DNA of 64,000 nt. It comes from Alloalcanivorax marinus (GTDB lineage: Bacteria; Pseudomonadota; Gammaproteobacteria; Pseudomonadales; Alcanivoracaceae). Of this stretch, positions 7,825-26,084 are shown in pieces. Location of the stretch: contig NZ_JADDOL010000005.1 of assembly GCF_016906305.1 (NCBI RefSeq), forward strand, positions 124,001 to 188,000. The letters are read 5' to 3'. The notes beneath the pieces are model-generated. The model did no database searches and was not told where the DNA came from. It saw only the letters and a program-made list of their open reading frames with translations. Each line of letters begins with the position of its first letter. Within the stretch, counting starts at the first letter, position 1. The translations under genes were made by a program, and so were the position numbers.

Positions 7825-8873
7825 AGCTCCACCACCGCTTCGATAAAGGCGCGGGCGTGTTCCGGGTCCACTTCCGGCGTGATGCCGTGGCCCAGGTTGA
7901 AGATGTGCCCCGGGTGGTCGCCGAAATCGTCGAGGATGCGCTTTACCTCGGCACGAATCGCCGCCGGTGGCGCGTACAGCACCGCCGGATCCAGGTTGCC
8001 CTGCAACGCCACCCGGTCGCCCACCCGCCGGCGCGCCTCGCCGATGTTGATGGTCCAGTCCAGACCCAGGGCGTCGCAGCCGCTGTCCGCCATGGTTTCC
8101 AGCCACAGGCCGCCGTTCTTGGTGAACAGGATCACCGGCACCTTGCGGCCCTCGTGGTCGCGGATCAGCCCGTCCACGATGCGCTTCATGTAGCCCAGGG
8201 AAAATTCCGGGTAGGCCTCCGCCGACAGGGCGCCGCCCCAGGTATCGAAGATCTGCACCGCCTGGGCGCCGTGGCGGATCTGCGCGTTCAGGTAGTCGGT
8301 GACCGCCCGGGCCAGCTTGTCCAGCAGGGCGTGGGCCAGCTCGGGACGACCGTAGACCATGCCTTTCAGATGGCGGAAATCCTTGCTGGGGCCGCCTTCC
8401 ACCATATAGGTGGCCAGCGTCCAGGGGCTGCCGGAAAAACCGATCAGCGGCACCCGGCCGTTCAGTGCCCGGCGGATGGTGCTCACCGCGCGCATCACGT
8501 AGTCCAGGTCGCGCTCCGCGTCCGGCACCGGCAGCGCCGCGATGTCCTGCTCGCTGCGCACGGTCTTGCGGAATTTCGGACCTTCACCGGGCTCGAAGTA
8601 GAGCCCCAGCCCCATGGCGTCGGGGATGGTGAGAATGTCCGAGAACAGGATCGCCGCGTCCAGCGGGTAGCGCTCCAGCGGCTGCAGGGTCACCTCGCAG
8701 GCCAGCTCCGCGTTGCGGCACAGATCCATGAAGGAACCGGCCTTCTCGCGGGTGGCGCGGTACTCGGGCAGATAACGGCCGGCCTGACGCATCATCCACA
8801 CCGGGGTGCGGTCCACCGGCTCGCGGGCCAGGGCTTTCAGGAAACGGTCGTTCTTCAGTGCGGCATAGGTCAT
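7812..8873 (-). CDS. hemE: Uroporphyrinogen decarboxylase
   Basis: Converts uroporphyrinogen III to coproporphyrinogen III in heme synthesis. The 353-aa length is normal. Signature segments seen: [13 protein letters not shown] near residue 27, [32 protein letters not shown], and the C-terminal FNLGHGI. The ATG at 8873 gives the usual N-terminus NDRFLKAL and has an AGAGG site; the longer frame runs into a REP repeat. It follows gltD in the same direction, as in Pseudomonas, with a REP element between. Confidence 0.98.
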   Translation of the reverse strand: MTYAALKNDRFLKALAREPVDRTPVWMMRQAGRYLPEYRATREKAGSFMDLCRNAELACEVTLQPLERYPLDAAILFSDILTIPDAMGLGLYFEPGEGPKFRKTVRSEQDIAALPVPDAERDLDYVMRAVSTIRRALNGRVPLIGFSGSPWTLATYMVEGGPSKDFRHLKGMVYGRPELAHALLDKLARAVTDYLNAQIRHGAQAVQIFDTWGGALSAEAYPEFSLGYMKRIVDGLIRDHEGRKVPVILFTKNGGLWLETMADSGCDALGLDWTINIGEARRRVGDRVALQGNLDPAVLYAPPAAIRAEVKRILDDFGDHPGHIFNLGHGITPEVDPEHARAFIEAVVELGAR

Positions 8874-8893
8874 CGGTGAACCCTCTTCTAAAA

Positions 8894-8964
8894 GTAGGAG
8901 CGGCTTTAGCCGCGATTGACCGTCGGACCCGATGCCGGCCAATCGCGCCTAAAGCCGCTCCTAC
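8894..8964. repeat. REP-type inverted repeat, copy 1
   Basis: Arms GTAGGAGCGGCTTTAGCC (from 8894) and its reverse complement ending at 8964 flank a short spacer, between gltD and hemE. The same arm sequence recurs at 61941-61995 and 62979-63036. Confidence 0.85.
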
Positions 8965-8987
8965 ACAGCCTTGCTCTACCGGGCGGG

Positions 8988-14887
<5,900 letters not shown>

Positions 14888-14971
14888 CAAAACCAATCCT
14901 CTTGAAATTCAGAGACTTACAGAAGGCGGTACGGGCGTCGAAAAGACAGCGACGGCAAAAAAGGGATAGGC

Positions 14972-15000
14972 ATTCTACACGCTGAGCCCGGGGGCGACAA
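14972..15000 (-). promoter_or_regulatory. Promoter of gltBD
   Basis: Minus strand TTGTCG (14995-15000), exactly 17 nt, then TAGAAT (14972-14977). This gives a leader of about 78 nt before gltB. The remaining 172-bp gap up to the SPOR gene shows no other feature. Confidence 0.6.
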
Positions 15001-15059
15001 ACGTCGCGAAGGCCCGACCCGGACAGGTCAGGCCGTGAAGCGGTCCGTTTCGGCGACGT

Positions 15060-16553
15060 TCAGCGCAGTTCCTTACGAATTGCCCCCATGTCCCGGGGGA
15101 AGGGGCCGCCCCGGCGCAACGTTTCGGGCAGCGATTCGCGGGCCTTGAGGGCCGCGTCGCGGCTGGAATACGGGCCCGCCAGCACCAGATAGACCTGTTC
15201 TCCGCCTCTTTCCGTGCGGTAGTAGGCACCCTCGCGGCCGATCTGGTCAAGCACCGCGCGGGCGCCGTCCTCACGACCGGTGGCCACCAGCTGCAGGAAC
15301 CACTGATCGTCGCCCCGGGTGGCCAGCCAGTCCTCCTGGCGGTAGCCCAGGCGCGCATCCAGGCCGGACAGTTCCGGCTGGCCGCCGGGCACCGTGCGGT
15401 CGTCGGCGGCGGCGGTCTTGGTATCGGCGGTGTCAGCGGCCTTGGTGTCGGCGTTCGAGGCGGGCCGGGACGGCGTGGCCGGGTCCCGCGACGGCGTCGC
15501 CGCGGGCGCCTCGGCCGGGACCGGCCTGGTCGGGGTTTCGGCGCGTGCCGGCGCGGCGTCCGGTTCCGTGGGCGGCACCGGAGCGCCACCGGCGGTGGAC
15601 ACCGCCTGCTCGTCGCGGCGGCGGCTTTCCGCCTGCTCGAAATCCGCGGCGTTATCGTGGAATTCCGCCAGGGCGTTGCGGCTGCTTTCCGGATCCGACA
15701 CCAGACCGTAGTCGTGGCCGTCCTCGCCGGTGCGCGGCGCCAGGCTTTGTTCCGGCGTTTCCGCCGGCGCCGCGTCCACGGTGCTGGCGGGCCCCTGGGG
15801 CAGCTCCAGATTCACTACCTTGTCGGCGCGCTCCGTGTCGTCGTCGCCGCTGGCCAGCCACAGCACCAGCACCACCAGAACCAGCGCGCCCACCGCCAGG
15901 CCATGACGCCAGGGCACCGGCTTGCGGGCCACCGGCGCGGCCTCGTCGGCGCGCTCGTCCAGCAGATGAAGCACCGTGCCCAGCCGCCCCTGACTGCGCG
16001 CCAGAATCTCGTCGGCGTCTTCCCGGTCCAGGGACAGGGCGTAAAAATCGTCGGCCAGCGCGATCACGTCATCACCGTCCAGGGGCGGCAGGCTGAGCGT
16101 ATCGACCACTTCCAGGCCGCCCGCGCGAACCGCCTCGGCGCTGCCCGGCGCGCCGCCGAACACGTAGGCCAGACGCTGGCCCAGCTTTTCCTTGAGCGAG
16201 GCCATGGTGGCCAGCGCCGCCTCCGGCATGCTTTCGGTGTTGTCCACCACCACCACCAGGCGGCTGTGGGCCAGGGCCTGCTTGAGGGTGTCGGCCAACT
16301 CCGCCCGCTCGATGCCGAAGTGCACCAGCATGGCGTCGACCACGGCGTTGGCGCCGGGCTCCTCGGCGCCGTCCAGGCGGATCAGTTCGTAGTCGCCGAC
16401 CAGGGCCATGGACAGCATGCCCAGCAGCGTGGACACTCCGCTGCCGGCCTCCCCTTCCAGTACCACCGTGGCGCTTTCGTGGGCGTGACCGTTCAGCGCG
16501 TCGAGCAGGTCGCCGCGCTCCGCGCCCTCGTAGAAAAAGTCCTCATCTCTCAC
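15060..16553 (-). CDS. DamX-like protein: degenerate ATPase domain plus SPOR domain
   Basis: Predicted inner-membrane protein of 497 aa. The N-terminal half looks like an AAA/ExeA-type ATPase fold, but its P-loop reads GEAGSGVST with Val in place of the essential Lys; LVVVVDNTE may be the Walker B strand. A single helix lies at about 218-236, followed by a long Pro/Ala/Thr-rich linker and a C-terminal SPOR domain (about 415-497, [11 protein letters not shown]...[10 protein letters not shown]) that would bind denuded septal glycan. The start is GTG, overlapping the aroB end by 11 bp, with GAGG upstream. DamX in E. coli is also next to aroKB. Confidence 0.82.
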   Translation of the reverse strand: MRDEDFFYEGAERGDLLDALNGHAHESATVVLEGEAGSGVSTLLGMLSMALVGDYELIRLDGAEEPGANAVVDAMLVHFGIERAELADTLKQALAHSRLVVVVDNTESMPEAALATMASLKEKLGQRLAYVFGGAPGSAEAVRAGGLEVVDTLSLPPLDGDDVIALADDFYALSLDREDADEILARSQGRLGTVLHLLDERADEAAPVARKPVPWRHGLAVGALVLVVLVLWLASGDDDTERADKVVNLELPQGPASTVDAAPAETPEQSLAPRTGEDGHDYGLVSDPESSRNALAEFHDNAADFEQAESRRRDEQAVSTAGGAPVPPTEPDAAPARAETPTRPVPAEAPAATPSRDPATPSRPASNADTKAADTADTKTAAADDRTVPGGQPELSGLDARLGYRQEDWLATRGDDQWFLQLVATGREDGARAVLDQIGREGAYYRTERGGEQVYLVLAGPYSSRDAALKARESLPETLRRGGPFPRDMGAIRKELR

Positions 16554-17622
16554 AAAAGGCCTCGAGCGTTCGCGTCAATGCATTCGGATCGTATTCGCCT
16601 GTGACCAAAGCGTCGCCGATTTGGTTCAGCAGCACCAGCCGCAGGCGGCCGTTCTGGACCTTCTTGTCCAGGGCCATGAGATCGCTGAAATCCGCCCGGG
16701 TCATGCCCGGCGGCGCGGTGACCGGCAGCCGCCAGGCGGCCAGGCTGTCGATCACCCGGCGGCGGTCGGCGGCGTCGACCCAGCCCAGCTCACCGGACAT
16801 GTGCGCCGCCATCACCATGCCGGCGGCCACCGCCTCGCCGTGCAGCCAGTCCCGGTAGCCGGTGAAGGTTTCCATGGCATGGCCGAAGGTGTGCCCCAGG
16901 TTGAGCAGCGCCCGGTTGCCCTGCTCGGTTTCGTCGGCGGCCACCACCTCGGCCTTGTTGCGGCAACTGCGCAGGATGGCTTCCGCCAGCGGCGCTTGCT
17001 GGCGGGCGGCCAGGGCCGGCTGATGTTCGATCAGCCAGTCGAAAAAGGCCGGGTCACGGATCAGCCCGTACTTGATCACCTCGGCCATCCCCGCGGCGAA
17101 TTCCCGATCCGGCAGGGTATCCAGCACGGCGGTGTCGATCACCACGGCGCGGGGCTGGTGAAAGGCGCCGATCATGTTCTTGCCACGGGGGTGGTTGACG
17201 GCGGTCTTGCCGCCCACCGAGGAATCCACCTGCGCCAGCAGCGTGGTGGGCACCTGAATAAAATCCACGCCGCGCTGATAGCAGGCGGCAGCGAAGCCCA
17301 CCATGTCGCCCACCACGCCGCCGCCCAGCGCCACCAGGGTGGTGGTGCGCGAATGGCGGTTCGCCATCAGGGCGTCGAAGATCGTTTCCAGGGTGGCCAG
17401 GGTCTTGTGGCTTTCGCCGTCGGGCAGAATCAGGGTGTCGCACTGCAGATCCCCGAGCCCGGCGGTGACCCGCTCCAGGTACAGCGGCGCGATGGTCTCG
17501 TTGCTGATCACCATCACCTGGTTGCCGCGCACGTGCTCGCGGATCAGGCCGCCGTCGAGCAGACCGCGACCGATATGAATGGGGTAACTGCGCTCGCCCA
17601 GCGCCACATCAAGCTTGTGCAT
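16543..17622 (-). CDS. aroB: 3-dehydroquinate synthase
   Basis: Second step of the shikimate pathway, making 3-dehydroquinate from DAHP. 359 aa. NAD- and Zn-site motifs seen: [29 protein letters not shown] (cited in part), [19 protein letters not shown] and the histidines of [12 protein letters not shown]. It lies 33 bp after aroK and overlaps the SPOR gene start, forming one unit pilMNOPQ-aroK-aroB-damX as in Pseudomonas. Confidence 0.98.
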   Translation of the reverse strand: MHKLDVALGERSYPIHIGRGLLDGGLIREHVRGNQVMVISNETIAPLYLERVTAGLGDLQCDTLILPDGESHKTLATLETIFDALMANRHSRTTTLVALGGGVVGDMVGFAAACYQRGVDFIQVPTTLLAQVDSSVGGKTAVNHPRGKNMIGAFHQPRAVVIDTAVLDTLPDREFAAGMAEVIKYGLIRDPAFFDWLIEHQPALAARQQAPLAEAILRSCRNKAEVVAADETEQGNRALLNLGHTFGHAMETFTGYRDWLHGEAVAAGMVMAAHMSGELGWVDAADRRRVIDSLAAWRLPVTAPPGMTRADFSDLMALDKKVQNGRLRLVLLNQIGDALVTGEYDPNALTRTLEAFCER

Positions 17623-17655
17623 AGTGTCTCGAATCGCCGGTGGGAAGGATCGGCA

Positions 17656-18189
17656 TTATCGGTTGGCGTGTTCGCCCAGACAACCGAGCACCTGATCGGT
17701 GACCTTCTTCAGGTTACCGGAAGCGGTGGAGACCACGGCGTGCGCCACTTCGCGGTAAAGCGGGTCGCGTTTTTCCAGCAACGCCTGCAGCTTGCGCTCC
17801 GGATCGCCGGTCTGCAACAACGGTCGGTTGCGGTCGTTGCGGGTGCGCGCCAACTGAAGCTCCACCGGCGTCCACAGATAGATCACGCAACCGCGCTCGT
17901 GCAGATGACGCCGGTTGTCGTCGTTGAGCACGGCGCCGCCGCCGGTGGCCAGCACGATGCCGTCCAGGGCGGTGAGTTCATTGATCACGTCCCGCTCGCG
18001 ACGGCGAAAGCCGTCCTCGCCTTCCACGTCGAAGATCCACGGGATATCGGCACCGGTTTTTTCCTCGATGACCCGGTCGGAATCGTAGAAGGGGCGGTCC
18101 AGGACCTGAGCCAGGTGGCGGCCCAGGGTGCTTTTGCCGGCACCCATGGGCCCCACCAGAAAGAGAGAGGTTACTGCCTTTTCATTCAC
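17656..18189 (-). CDS. aroK: Shikimate kinase
   Basis: Phosphorylates shikimate with ATP. 177 aa; P-loop GPMGAGKST at residues 13-21, shikimate-binding D-x-D region [10 protein letters not shown], and the GGG loop ATGGGAV. The start is GTG, overlapping the pilQ stop as GTGA (18186-18189), so translation is probably coupled to pilQ. Confidence 0.97.
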   Translation of the reverse strand: MNEKAVTSLFLVGPMGAGKSTLGRHLAQVLDRPFYDSDRVIEEKTGADIPWIFDVEGEDGFRRRERDVINELTALDGIVLATGGGAVLNDDNRRHLHERGCVIYLWTPVELQLARTRNDRNRPLLQTGDPERKLQALLEKRDPLYREVAHAVVSTASGNLKKVTDQVLGCLGEHANR

Positions 18190-20333
18190 CGACTGACCAT
18201 TGCGTCTTTCACCAGGCGAGGCGTGATAAAGATCAGCAGTTCCTGCTTGTTATCACGGTTCACCTTCTTGCGGAACAGGGCACCCAGCCAGGGAATGTCA
18301 CCCAGGAAAGGCGTTTTGATCACGGAGTTTACCGTTTCCTGTTGGAAAATGCCGCCCAGAACCACGGTTTCCCCATCATTGACCAGCACCGTGGTTTCCA
18401 CCCGGTTGGTGTTGATGGCCGGGTTGTCCAGGTTGGTGCCCAGGGAGTCGTTGTTGACCTTGAGCTGCATGATCACGTCGCCTTCCGGGGTCACCTGGGG
18501 AGTGACCTCGAGACGCAGTTCCGCCTCGATGAATTCCACCGCCGTGGCGCCGGAGGCGGTGGCCACGTTGAACGGCACCTGCTGACCGGAGGCGATCACC
18601 GCCGGCTGCTGGTCGGCGGTGAGCACCTTGGGCGTGGCCACCAGCTCACCGTGCCCCTCGGATTCCAGGGCCGACAGTTCCAGTTCCAGCAGGCCGGAGT
18701 CCAGGGAGGTGAAGCCGATGGAGAAGCGGGTGGCGTCGGTGGATTCCACGCCCATGTCCACGATCAGGTCGTTGTTCTGTTCCTCGTCGAACTCCTCGAA
18801 CTCGCCCAGGGAACCGTCGTCGTCGCGGTCGATGTTGGCGTAATGCAGCTGGCGCAGGGAGGTGTGGCGCCCGGACACGGCCCAGGATTCGCCGTCGCTG
18901 TAGAGGCTGTCGGTCCAGCCCAGGCCGCCCCAGCGTACGCCGAACTCATCGGCCACGTTGGTGCTGGCCACCACCACCCGGGCCTCGATCAGCACCTGCT
19001 GGACCGGCACGTCCAGACGCTGGATCAGGTCACGAATGTCCTCCAGACGAGAGGCGGTGTCCTGCACGATCAGGGTGTTGGTGCGCTGATCCACGGTCAC
19101 CGAGCCGCGCTCGCTGACCAGAGAGGAGCCGTCGCCGCCACCCTGGGCGGTGATCAGCCCCTGCAGCTGTTCGGCGCGGGCGTAGTTGATGCTGATGTAT
19201 TCGGTGCGCAGGGGCGCCAGGGAGGCCAGCTGCTTCTGCGCTTCCAGCTCCTGCTTCTCGCGGGCGGCGATCTCGTCCGCCGGCGCCACCAGCAGCACGT
19301 TGCCCACCTGACGCTTGTCCAGGCCCTTGGTCTTGAGGATCAGATCCAGGGCCTGATCCCAGGGCACGCTCTGCAGGCGCAGGGTGATGCGCCCGGACAC
19401 GGTGTCCGAGGCCACCAGGTTCAGATCGGTGAAGTCGGCGATCAGCTGCAGCACCGAGCGCACCTCGATGTCCTGGAAGTTCAGGGACAGCTTCTCGCCG
19501 TCGTACTTGAACGCTTCCCGGCGCTGGCGCTCCTTCTCCGCCGGCGTCAGCGGTTTGACGTTGATGCTGAACAGATTGTCGGCCTGATAGGCCAGGTATT
19601 CCCAGGTGCCCTCGGGCTCGATGGTGACCACGGTGCCGCCGTCGGTGCGACGGGTGTCCACGTACTTCACCGGCGTGGCGAAGTCGGTCACGTCCAGCCG
19701 GCGCACCAGGTCGTCGGCGATCTCGGCGCCCACGAAGCGGGCGACGATCTTGCCGCCCTCCTCGCTCACGTCCACCGGCATGGAGGCCTTGGACAGGTTG
19801 ATCATGACCCGGCCCTCGCCGTCGCCGCCGCGACGGAAATCGATGTCGCTGATGGCCGCCTCGCTGGCCACCATCGGCGACGGGCTGGCCGGATCCATGC
19901 GCGGCGTGCTCTGGCCGCCCCCCAGGGTGATCACCAGCTGCTGGCCCTCCACCCGGGTTTCGTAGCCGGTCAGCTGCTCCATATTGAAGATCAGCCGGGT
20001 GCGGTCCTTGGCCTCCACCACGGTGACGCTGCGCGCATTGCCGGTTCCCAGGTTATGGCGCTTGATGCCCACCGCGCTGTTGGTGTTCAGCAGGTCCAGG
20101 GCGATGCGCGCCGGCCGTTCGATGCTGTAGCCCTGCACCTGCGGCGCCCCGCCCTGGAAATCCAGCCGCACTTCCACGCCGTCGCCGGGCAGGGTATTGG
20201 CCTGCAGGTCGGTGAGCGTCGCCGCCCGTACCGGGGAAAGCAGGCTCACCCCGACCAGAACCAGCAACGCCGCGAACCAATGCCGGGGCGCTGCGCCTGT
20301 TGTTTTCAAATTTAAGAAACTCATAACTGGCAT
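18186..20333 (-). CDS. pilQ: Type IV pilus secretin
   Basis: Outer-membrane channel through which the pilus passes. 715 aa with a signal peptide (hydrophobic 20-33, likely cut after VRA37). Two AMIN-type beta domains bind peptidoglycan (about 40-260), then the STN/N0 domain with [20 protein letters not shown], the N1 domain, and a C-terminal secretin with VPFNVAT and a final [13 protein letters not shown] strand. 12 bp follow pilP. All of pilM-Q are intact, so twitching motility or DNA uptake is possible; pilin and motor genes are not in the window. Confidence 0.97.
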   Translation of the reverse strand: MPVMSFLNLKTTGAAPRHWFAALLVLVGVSLLSPVRAATLTDLQANTLPGDGVEVRLDFQGGAPQVQGYSIERPARIALDLLNTNSAVGIKRHNLGTGNARSVTVVEAKDRTRLIFNMEQLTGYETRVEGQQLVITLGGGQSTPRMDPASPSPMVASEAAISDIDFRRGGDGEGRVMINLSKASMPVDVSEEGGKIVARFVGAEIADDLVRRLDVTDFATPVKYVDTRRTDGGTVVTIEPEGTWEYLAYQADNLFSINVKPLTPAEKERQRREAFKYDGEKLSLNFQDIEVRSVLQLIADFTDLNLVASDTVSGRITLRLQSVPWDQALDLILKTKGLDKRQVGNVLLVAPADEIAAREKQELEAQKQLASLAPLRTEYISINYARAEQLQGLITAQGGGDGSSLVSERGSVTVDQRTNTLIVQDTASRLEDIRDLIQRLDVPVQQVLIEARVVVASTNVADEFGVRWGGLGWTDSLYSDGESWAVSGRHTSLRQLHYANIDRDDDGSLGEFEEFDEEQNNDLIVDMGVESTDATRFSIGFTSLDSGLLELELSALESEGHGELVATPKVLTADQQPAVIASGQQVPFNVATASGATAVEFIEAELRLEVTPQVTPEGDVIMQLKVNNDSLGTNLDNPAINTNRVETTVLVNDGETVVLGGIFQQETVNSVIKTPFLGDIPWLGALFRKKVNRDNKQELLIFITPRLVKDAMVSR

Positions 20334-20345
20334 CCCCAGCAGCAG

Positions 20346-20882
20346 TTAGTCAGCAAGCGTAATATTCCGGGAGCGTTCCACCCAGCCCCCTTGTCCATCC
20401 GGCACGATTTCCACCAGCCCGAGCTGGCCGGCGCCCACGTCCACCACGCGCCCGTAGTTCTTGCCCATATGGCTGCCCACCCGCACCCGGGTGACCGCGC
20501 CGGAGGGGTCGGCGATCAGCGCTTCCAGCGGATTGCCCGGCCGGGTGATGGTACCGACCATGGCCAGCGAGTCGAGGCTGAACCCTTCCAGGTATTCCTT
20601 GGGCCGGCTCAGATCCGGCTCCACCGCGCGGCCTTCCGGCACTTCCAGCAGTTTCTGGTCCTGCGGCGGGCTGAACGGCGGGCGCAGCTTGTGCGCCGCG
20701 TAACTGTAGGTGGCGATCGGCTTGAACTCCGGCGGCGGCTCGATGCGGCCGCGCGGTCGCGCCTTGATCTCTTCCAGCCGGGCGTCCAGCTGGCCCAGAT
20801 TGGCGCCGCCGCCGCAACCGCCGAGCAGGGCCGTTACGGTCACCACCATGATCCCCCGCGCGATGGCGTTTCGTGCTCTCAT
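20346..20882 (-). CDS. pilP: Type IV pilus alignment lipoprotein
   Basis: 178-aa inner-membrane lipoprotein linking PilN/PilO to the secretin. Lipobox LLGGC with Cys23 as the acylated residue; disordered Pro-rich linker RIEPPPEFKP; C-terminal beta domain with LEALIADPSG and VRVGSHMGKNYG. GAGGGG ribosome site upstream of the ATG. 11 bp after pilO. Confidence 0.95.
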   Translation of the reverse strand: MRARNAIARGIMVVTVTALLGGCGGGANLGQLDARLEEIKARPRGRIEPPPEFKPIATYSYAAHKLRPPFSPPQDQKLLEVPEGRAVEPDLSRPKEYLEGFSLDSLAMVGTITRPGNPLEALIADPSGAVTRVRVGSHMGKNYGRVVDVGAGQLGLVEIVPDGQGGWVERSRNITLAD

Positions 20883-20893
20883 CTGTGTTCCCC

Positions 20894-21570
20894 TCAGGAG
20901 CGACCCTTCTTCCCGGCCTGTTTCTTATTGCCGTCGCTGCCGTCCCCGCCTTCCGCGTAGCGGTAGGTCTTGGCCGTGATGGCCATGTCCAGCAGCCCCC
21001 CGGGCTCCTTGTTGTCGCTCTTCAGCGGTGCGATCTTGAAATCATGGAGCGTGACGATCCGTGGCAGTGCCGCCACCCCGGACACGAATGAGCCGAAGCC
21101 GTGGTAATCGCCGATCACCCGGATATCGATGGGCAGCTCGGCGTAGAACTCCTTCTTGACCTCGTCCTTGAGCTCGATGGTCTCGAACTCCAGACCGCTG
21201 CCCAGGCCGGTGTGAGTGATGTCCTCGAGCAGGCCCGGCACCTCGGTGTCCCGGGGCAGCTGGCTCTTCAGGGTCTCGAAGCTGGCCTCCATTTCCACCA
21301 GCTGCTGGCGGTACTGTTCCAGGTTGTGGGCCTGGAACGCTTTTTTCTCGTAGCTTTCCAGCAGCGAGGCCTCTTCCCGCTCCAGCTGCCCGTGACGCGC
21401 GTTCAGATCCTTGATGGCCAGGAAGTAGCCGAGAAACAGAATCGCCCCGAACACCAGGATGGCGGCGCCGATTTTCACCGGCAGCGGCCAGCCGCCCACG
21501 TTCTCGAAGTCCAGGCTGTTGAGCTCGTCGATCAGCTCGCGCACATCCAGATTTTTCAGTTCGGACGCTT

Positions 21571-21574
<4 letters not shown>
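20894..21574 (-). CDS. pilO: Type IV pilus alignment protein
   Basis: 226-aa bitopic inner-membrane protein. Short cytoplasmic tail, helix at about 36-54 (AAILVFGAILFLGYFLAI), coiled coil at 58-115, then the ferredoxin-like periplasmic core that pairs with PilN. The C-terminal tail is Gly/Lys-rich (GNKKQAGKKGRS), longer than usual. Start overlaps the pilN stop as ATGA. Confidence 0.96.
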
Positions 21575-23422
<1,848 letters not shown>

Positions 23423-25960
23423 ATGCACTTGACCGCCTCCTGGATCCGGGCCCTCGCGCTCCTCGCCCTCGCCGCCATCACCGGCGCCCTGCTGATCCTC
23501 GCCGCTTGTTATCTTTACCTCGCCCCGCAGCTGCCCGCGGCCGTGGCCATTCGTGAAGTGGAGTATCAGATTCCGCTGCGCATCTACACCGCCGACGGCA
23601 AGCTGATCGCCGAGTACGGCGAGAAGCGCCGCGAGCCGATCACCTACGACGAGATCCCGCCGCTGTTCGTCAAGGCGGTGCTGGCCGCCGAGGACGAGCG
23701 CTTCTTCGAGCACCCCGGCGTGGATCCCAAGGGCCTGCTGCGGGCCGCCCTGGAACTGGTGCGCTATCAGGAAATCCGCTCCGGCGGCTCCACCATTACC
23801 ATGCAGGTGGCGCGCAACTTCTTCCTCGACCGGGAACAGCGCTTCCTGCGCAAGTTCAACGAGATCGTGCTGGCGATCCAGATCGAGCGCATCCTCAGCA
23901 AGGAAGAGATCCTGGAGCTGTACCTGAACAAGATCTATCTGGGCCACCGCGCCTACGGCGCCGAAGCCGCCGCCCAGGTCTACTACGGCAAGCCGATCGG
24001 CGAGCTGACCCTGCCGCAGCTGGCGATGATCGCCGGCCTGCCCAAGGCGCCCTCCGCCTACAACCCGATCACCAACCCGGAGCGGGCGCGGCTGCGCCGC
24101 AACTGGATTCTGTTCCGCATGGAGGAAACCGGCGCCATCAGCCAGGAACAGATGGAGACCGCCCGCCAGGCACCGGTCACCGCCCGCTACCACGCCGCCA
24201 GCCCGGAGGTGGAAGGGGCCTATATGGGTGAGATCGCGCGCATCGCCGCCCAGGACCTGGTGGACAAGGACGTGTACACCGAGGGGGTGCGCATCTACAC
24301 CACCCTGGACAGCGAACGGCAGAACGCCGCCGTCACCGCCCTGCGCCAGGGCCTGCACGACTACGATGAGCGTCACGGCTACCGGGGCCCGCTGGCCCAC
24401 ATCGACACCGGCGACCTGCCGGACCCGGGCTGGCCACGCCCCCAGGACACCGAAGCGGCGCCGGACCAGGACCAGCCGGAACCGGAACTGGCCAAGGCCA
24501 CCGAACCGGACGACAGCAACGAGTTGGACGACGACCGGGCGGCCTGGGTGAAACGCTTCGGCGACCAGCCCGCCTATGGCCCGCTGCACACCGCCGTGGT
24601 CACCGCCCTGCGCGAGCGCCAGGCGGCGGTGCTGCTGGCGGACGGCAACCAGGCGGTGCTCGAATGGGACGACCTCAAGTGGGCCAGACCCGCCCTCAAT
24701 AAAGGCTACATGGGCGAAGCGCCGAACCGCGCCGGCGACGTGCTCAAGGTGGGCGACGTGATCTACGTGCGCCCGGTGGGCGACAACCAGGACGCTCACT
24801 GGCGCCTGGCCCAGCTGCCCCGCGCCCAATCCGCCATCGTGTCCCTGGACCCGGACACCGGCGCGGTGCAGGCCCTGCAGGGCGGCTACAGCTTCTACGC
24901 CTCCAAGTTCAACCGCGCCACCCAGGCCCGCCGCCAGGTGGGCTCGGCGTTCAAGCCGTTCGTGTACACCGCCGCCCTGGAGAACGGCTTCACGCCGGCC
25001 ACCATCATCAACGACGCGCCGGTGGTGTTCGACAGCAGCGAACTGGACGAAGCCTGGCGCCCCACCGGCGCCAGCGAGCGCTTCTACGGCCCCACCCGGC
25101 TGCGCGAGGCGCTCTACCGGTCGCTCAACCTGGTGTCGATCCGTATTCTGCGTCAGGTCGGCATCGGCCAGACCATGAACACCCTCAACCATTTCGGGCT
25201 GCCCACCGAGCGCTTCCAGCGGGACCTGTCCCTGGCCCTGGGCAGCGCCTCCCTGACACCCCTGGAGCTGGCCGGCGCCTACGCCATCTTCGCCAACGGC
25301 GGCTACCGGGTAACGCCCTACTTCCTGGAACGCATCGAGGACAAGAACGGCAAGGTGCTGTGGAAGGCGCCCCGGGTGGAAAAATGCGAAGCGCCCTGCG
25401 CGGTGGTCGACGACGGCGACGCGGTGGCGGAAAGCACCCCGGACCTGGATGAGGACGGCAAACCGATCCAGCCGCCGCCGGTGAAGGCGCCCCGGGTGGA
25501 AGACGAGAACATCATCTGGCTGATGAACAGCATCCTTCACGACGTGGTGGAACGCGGCACCGGCCGCGACGCCCGCCGGCTGGGCCGGGGCGACCTGCAC
25601 GGCAAGACCGGCACCACCAACGACCAGGTGGACGCCTGGTTCTCCGGCTTCTCGCCGGCCCTGGTGGCCACCGTCTGGGTGGGCTTCGACAGCCCCGCCA
25701 CCCTGGGCTGGGGCGAATACGGCGGCCGCGCCGCCCTGCCGATCTGGATCGACTATATGGGCAAGGCCCTGGACGGCGTGGAGGAGCGGTACCCGCCGCA
25801 ACCGCCGGGCATCGTGTCGGTGCGCATCGACCCGGAAAGCGGCCTGCAGGCCCGGCCGGACAATCCGAATGCGATCTTCGAGTACTTCCGCGAGGACAAT
25901 GTGCCGGAGCTGGAGTCGCCGCACAGCAACGACGGCCGCACCCCGGAGCAGATTTTCTAA
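23423..25960 (+). CDS. mrcA: Penicillin-binding protein 1A
   Basis: Bifunctional peptidoglycan glycosyltransferase/transpeptidase (also called ponA). 845 aa from the ATG at 23423; the frame is open further upstream but the helix at 10-32 fits this start. The transglycosylase has catalytic Glu90 in AAEDERFFEHPG. The transpeptidase has SAFK with nucleophile Ser508 and KTGT at 728-731. An OB-type insertion with an acidic stretch (DQDQPEPELAKATEPDD) lies between them. The C-terminal AQGP-type region is PAP1a-like. Confidence 0.97.
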   Translation: MHLTASWIRALALLALAAITGALLILAACYLYLAPQLPAAVAIREVEYQIPLRIYTADGKLIAEYGEKRREPITYDEIPPLFVKAVLAAEDERFFEHPGVDPKGLLRAALELVRYQEIRSGGSTITMQVARNFFLDREQRFLRKFNEIVLAIQIERILSKEEILELYLNKIYLGHRAYGAEAAAQVYYGKPIGELTLPQLAMIAGLPKAPSAYNPITNPERARLRRNWILFRMEETGAISQEQMETARQAPVTARYHAASPEVEGAYMGEIARIAAQDLVDKDVYTEGVRIYTTLDSERQNAAVTALRQGLHDYDERHGYRGPLAHIDTGDLPDPGWPRPQDTEAAPDQDQPEPELAKATEPDDSNELDDDRAAWVKRFGDQPAYGPLHTAVVTALRERQAAVLLADGNQAVLEWDDLKWARPALNKGYMGEAPNRAGDVLKVGDVIYVRPVGDNQDAHWRLAQLPRAQSAIVSLDPDTGAVQALQGGYSFYASKFNRATQARRQVGSAFKPFVYTAALENGFTPATIINDAPVVFDSSELDEAWRPTGASERFYGPTRLREALYRSLNLVSIRILRQVGIGQTMNTLNHFGLPTERFQRDLSLALGSASLTPLELAGAYAIFANGGYRVTPYFLERIEDKNGKVLWKAPRVEKCEAPCAVVDDGDAVAESTPDLDEDGKPIQPPPVKAPRVEDENIIWLMNSILHDVVERGTGRDARRLGRGDLHGKTGTTNDQVDAWFSGFSPALVATVWVGFDSPATLGWGEYGGRAALPIWIDYMGKALDGVEERYPPQPPGIVSVRIDPESGLQARPDNPNAIFEYFREDNVPELESPHSNDGRTPEQIF

Positions 25961-25964
25961 ATCC

Positions 25965-26068
25965 GTTGAAAGCGACAAGTTAAAAATTGAAAGGCAAAAA
26001 CAAGAAGGGGGCGCTGCCGATTGGCAGGGCCCCCTTCGCGTTTCAACTTTTCACTTTCAACTTTTAAC
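25965..26068. repeat. Intergenic inverted repeat, TTGAAAG/AACTTTTAAC family, copy A
   Basis: Left arm 25965-25994 (GTTGAAAG...AAGTTAAAAATTGAAAG, imperfect double unit) and right arm 26041-26068 (CTTTTCACTTTCAACTTTTAAC) are near reverse complements around a GC-rich terminator hairpin. A second member with the same arms follows hslU at 37309-37451. Confidence 0.6.
26007..26034. terminator. Bidirectional terminator between ponA and the malic enzyme gene
   Basis: GGGGGCGCTGCC (26007-26018), GATT loop, then GGCAGGGCCCCC with one bulge. A/T-rich arms flank both sides, and the genes converge here. Confidence 0.65.
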
Positions 26069-26084
26069 TGCCGCGCCAGCGGCC

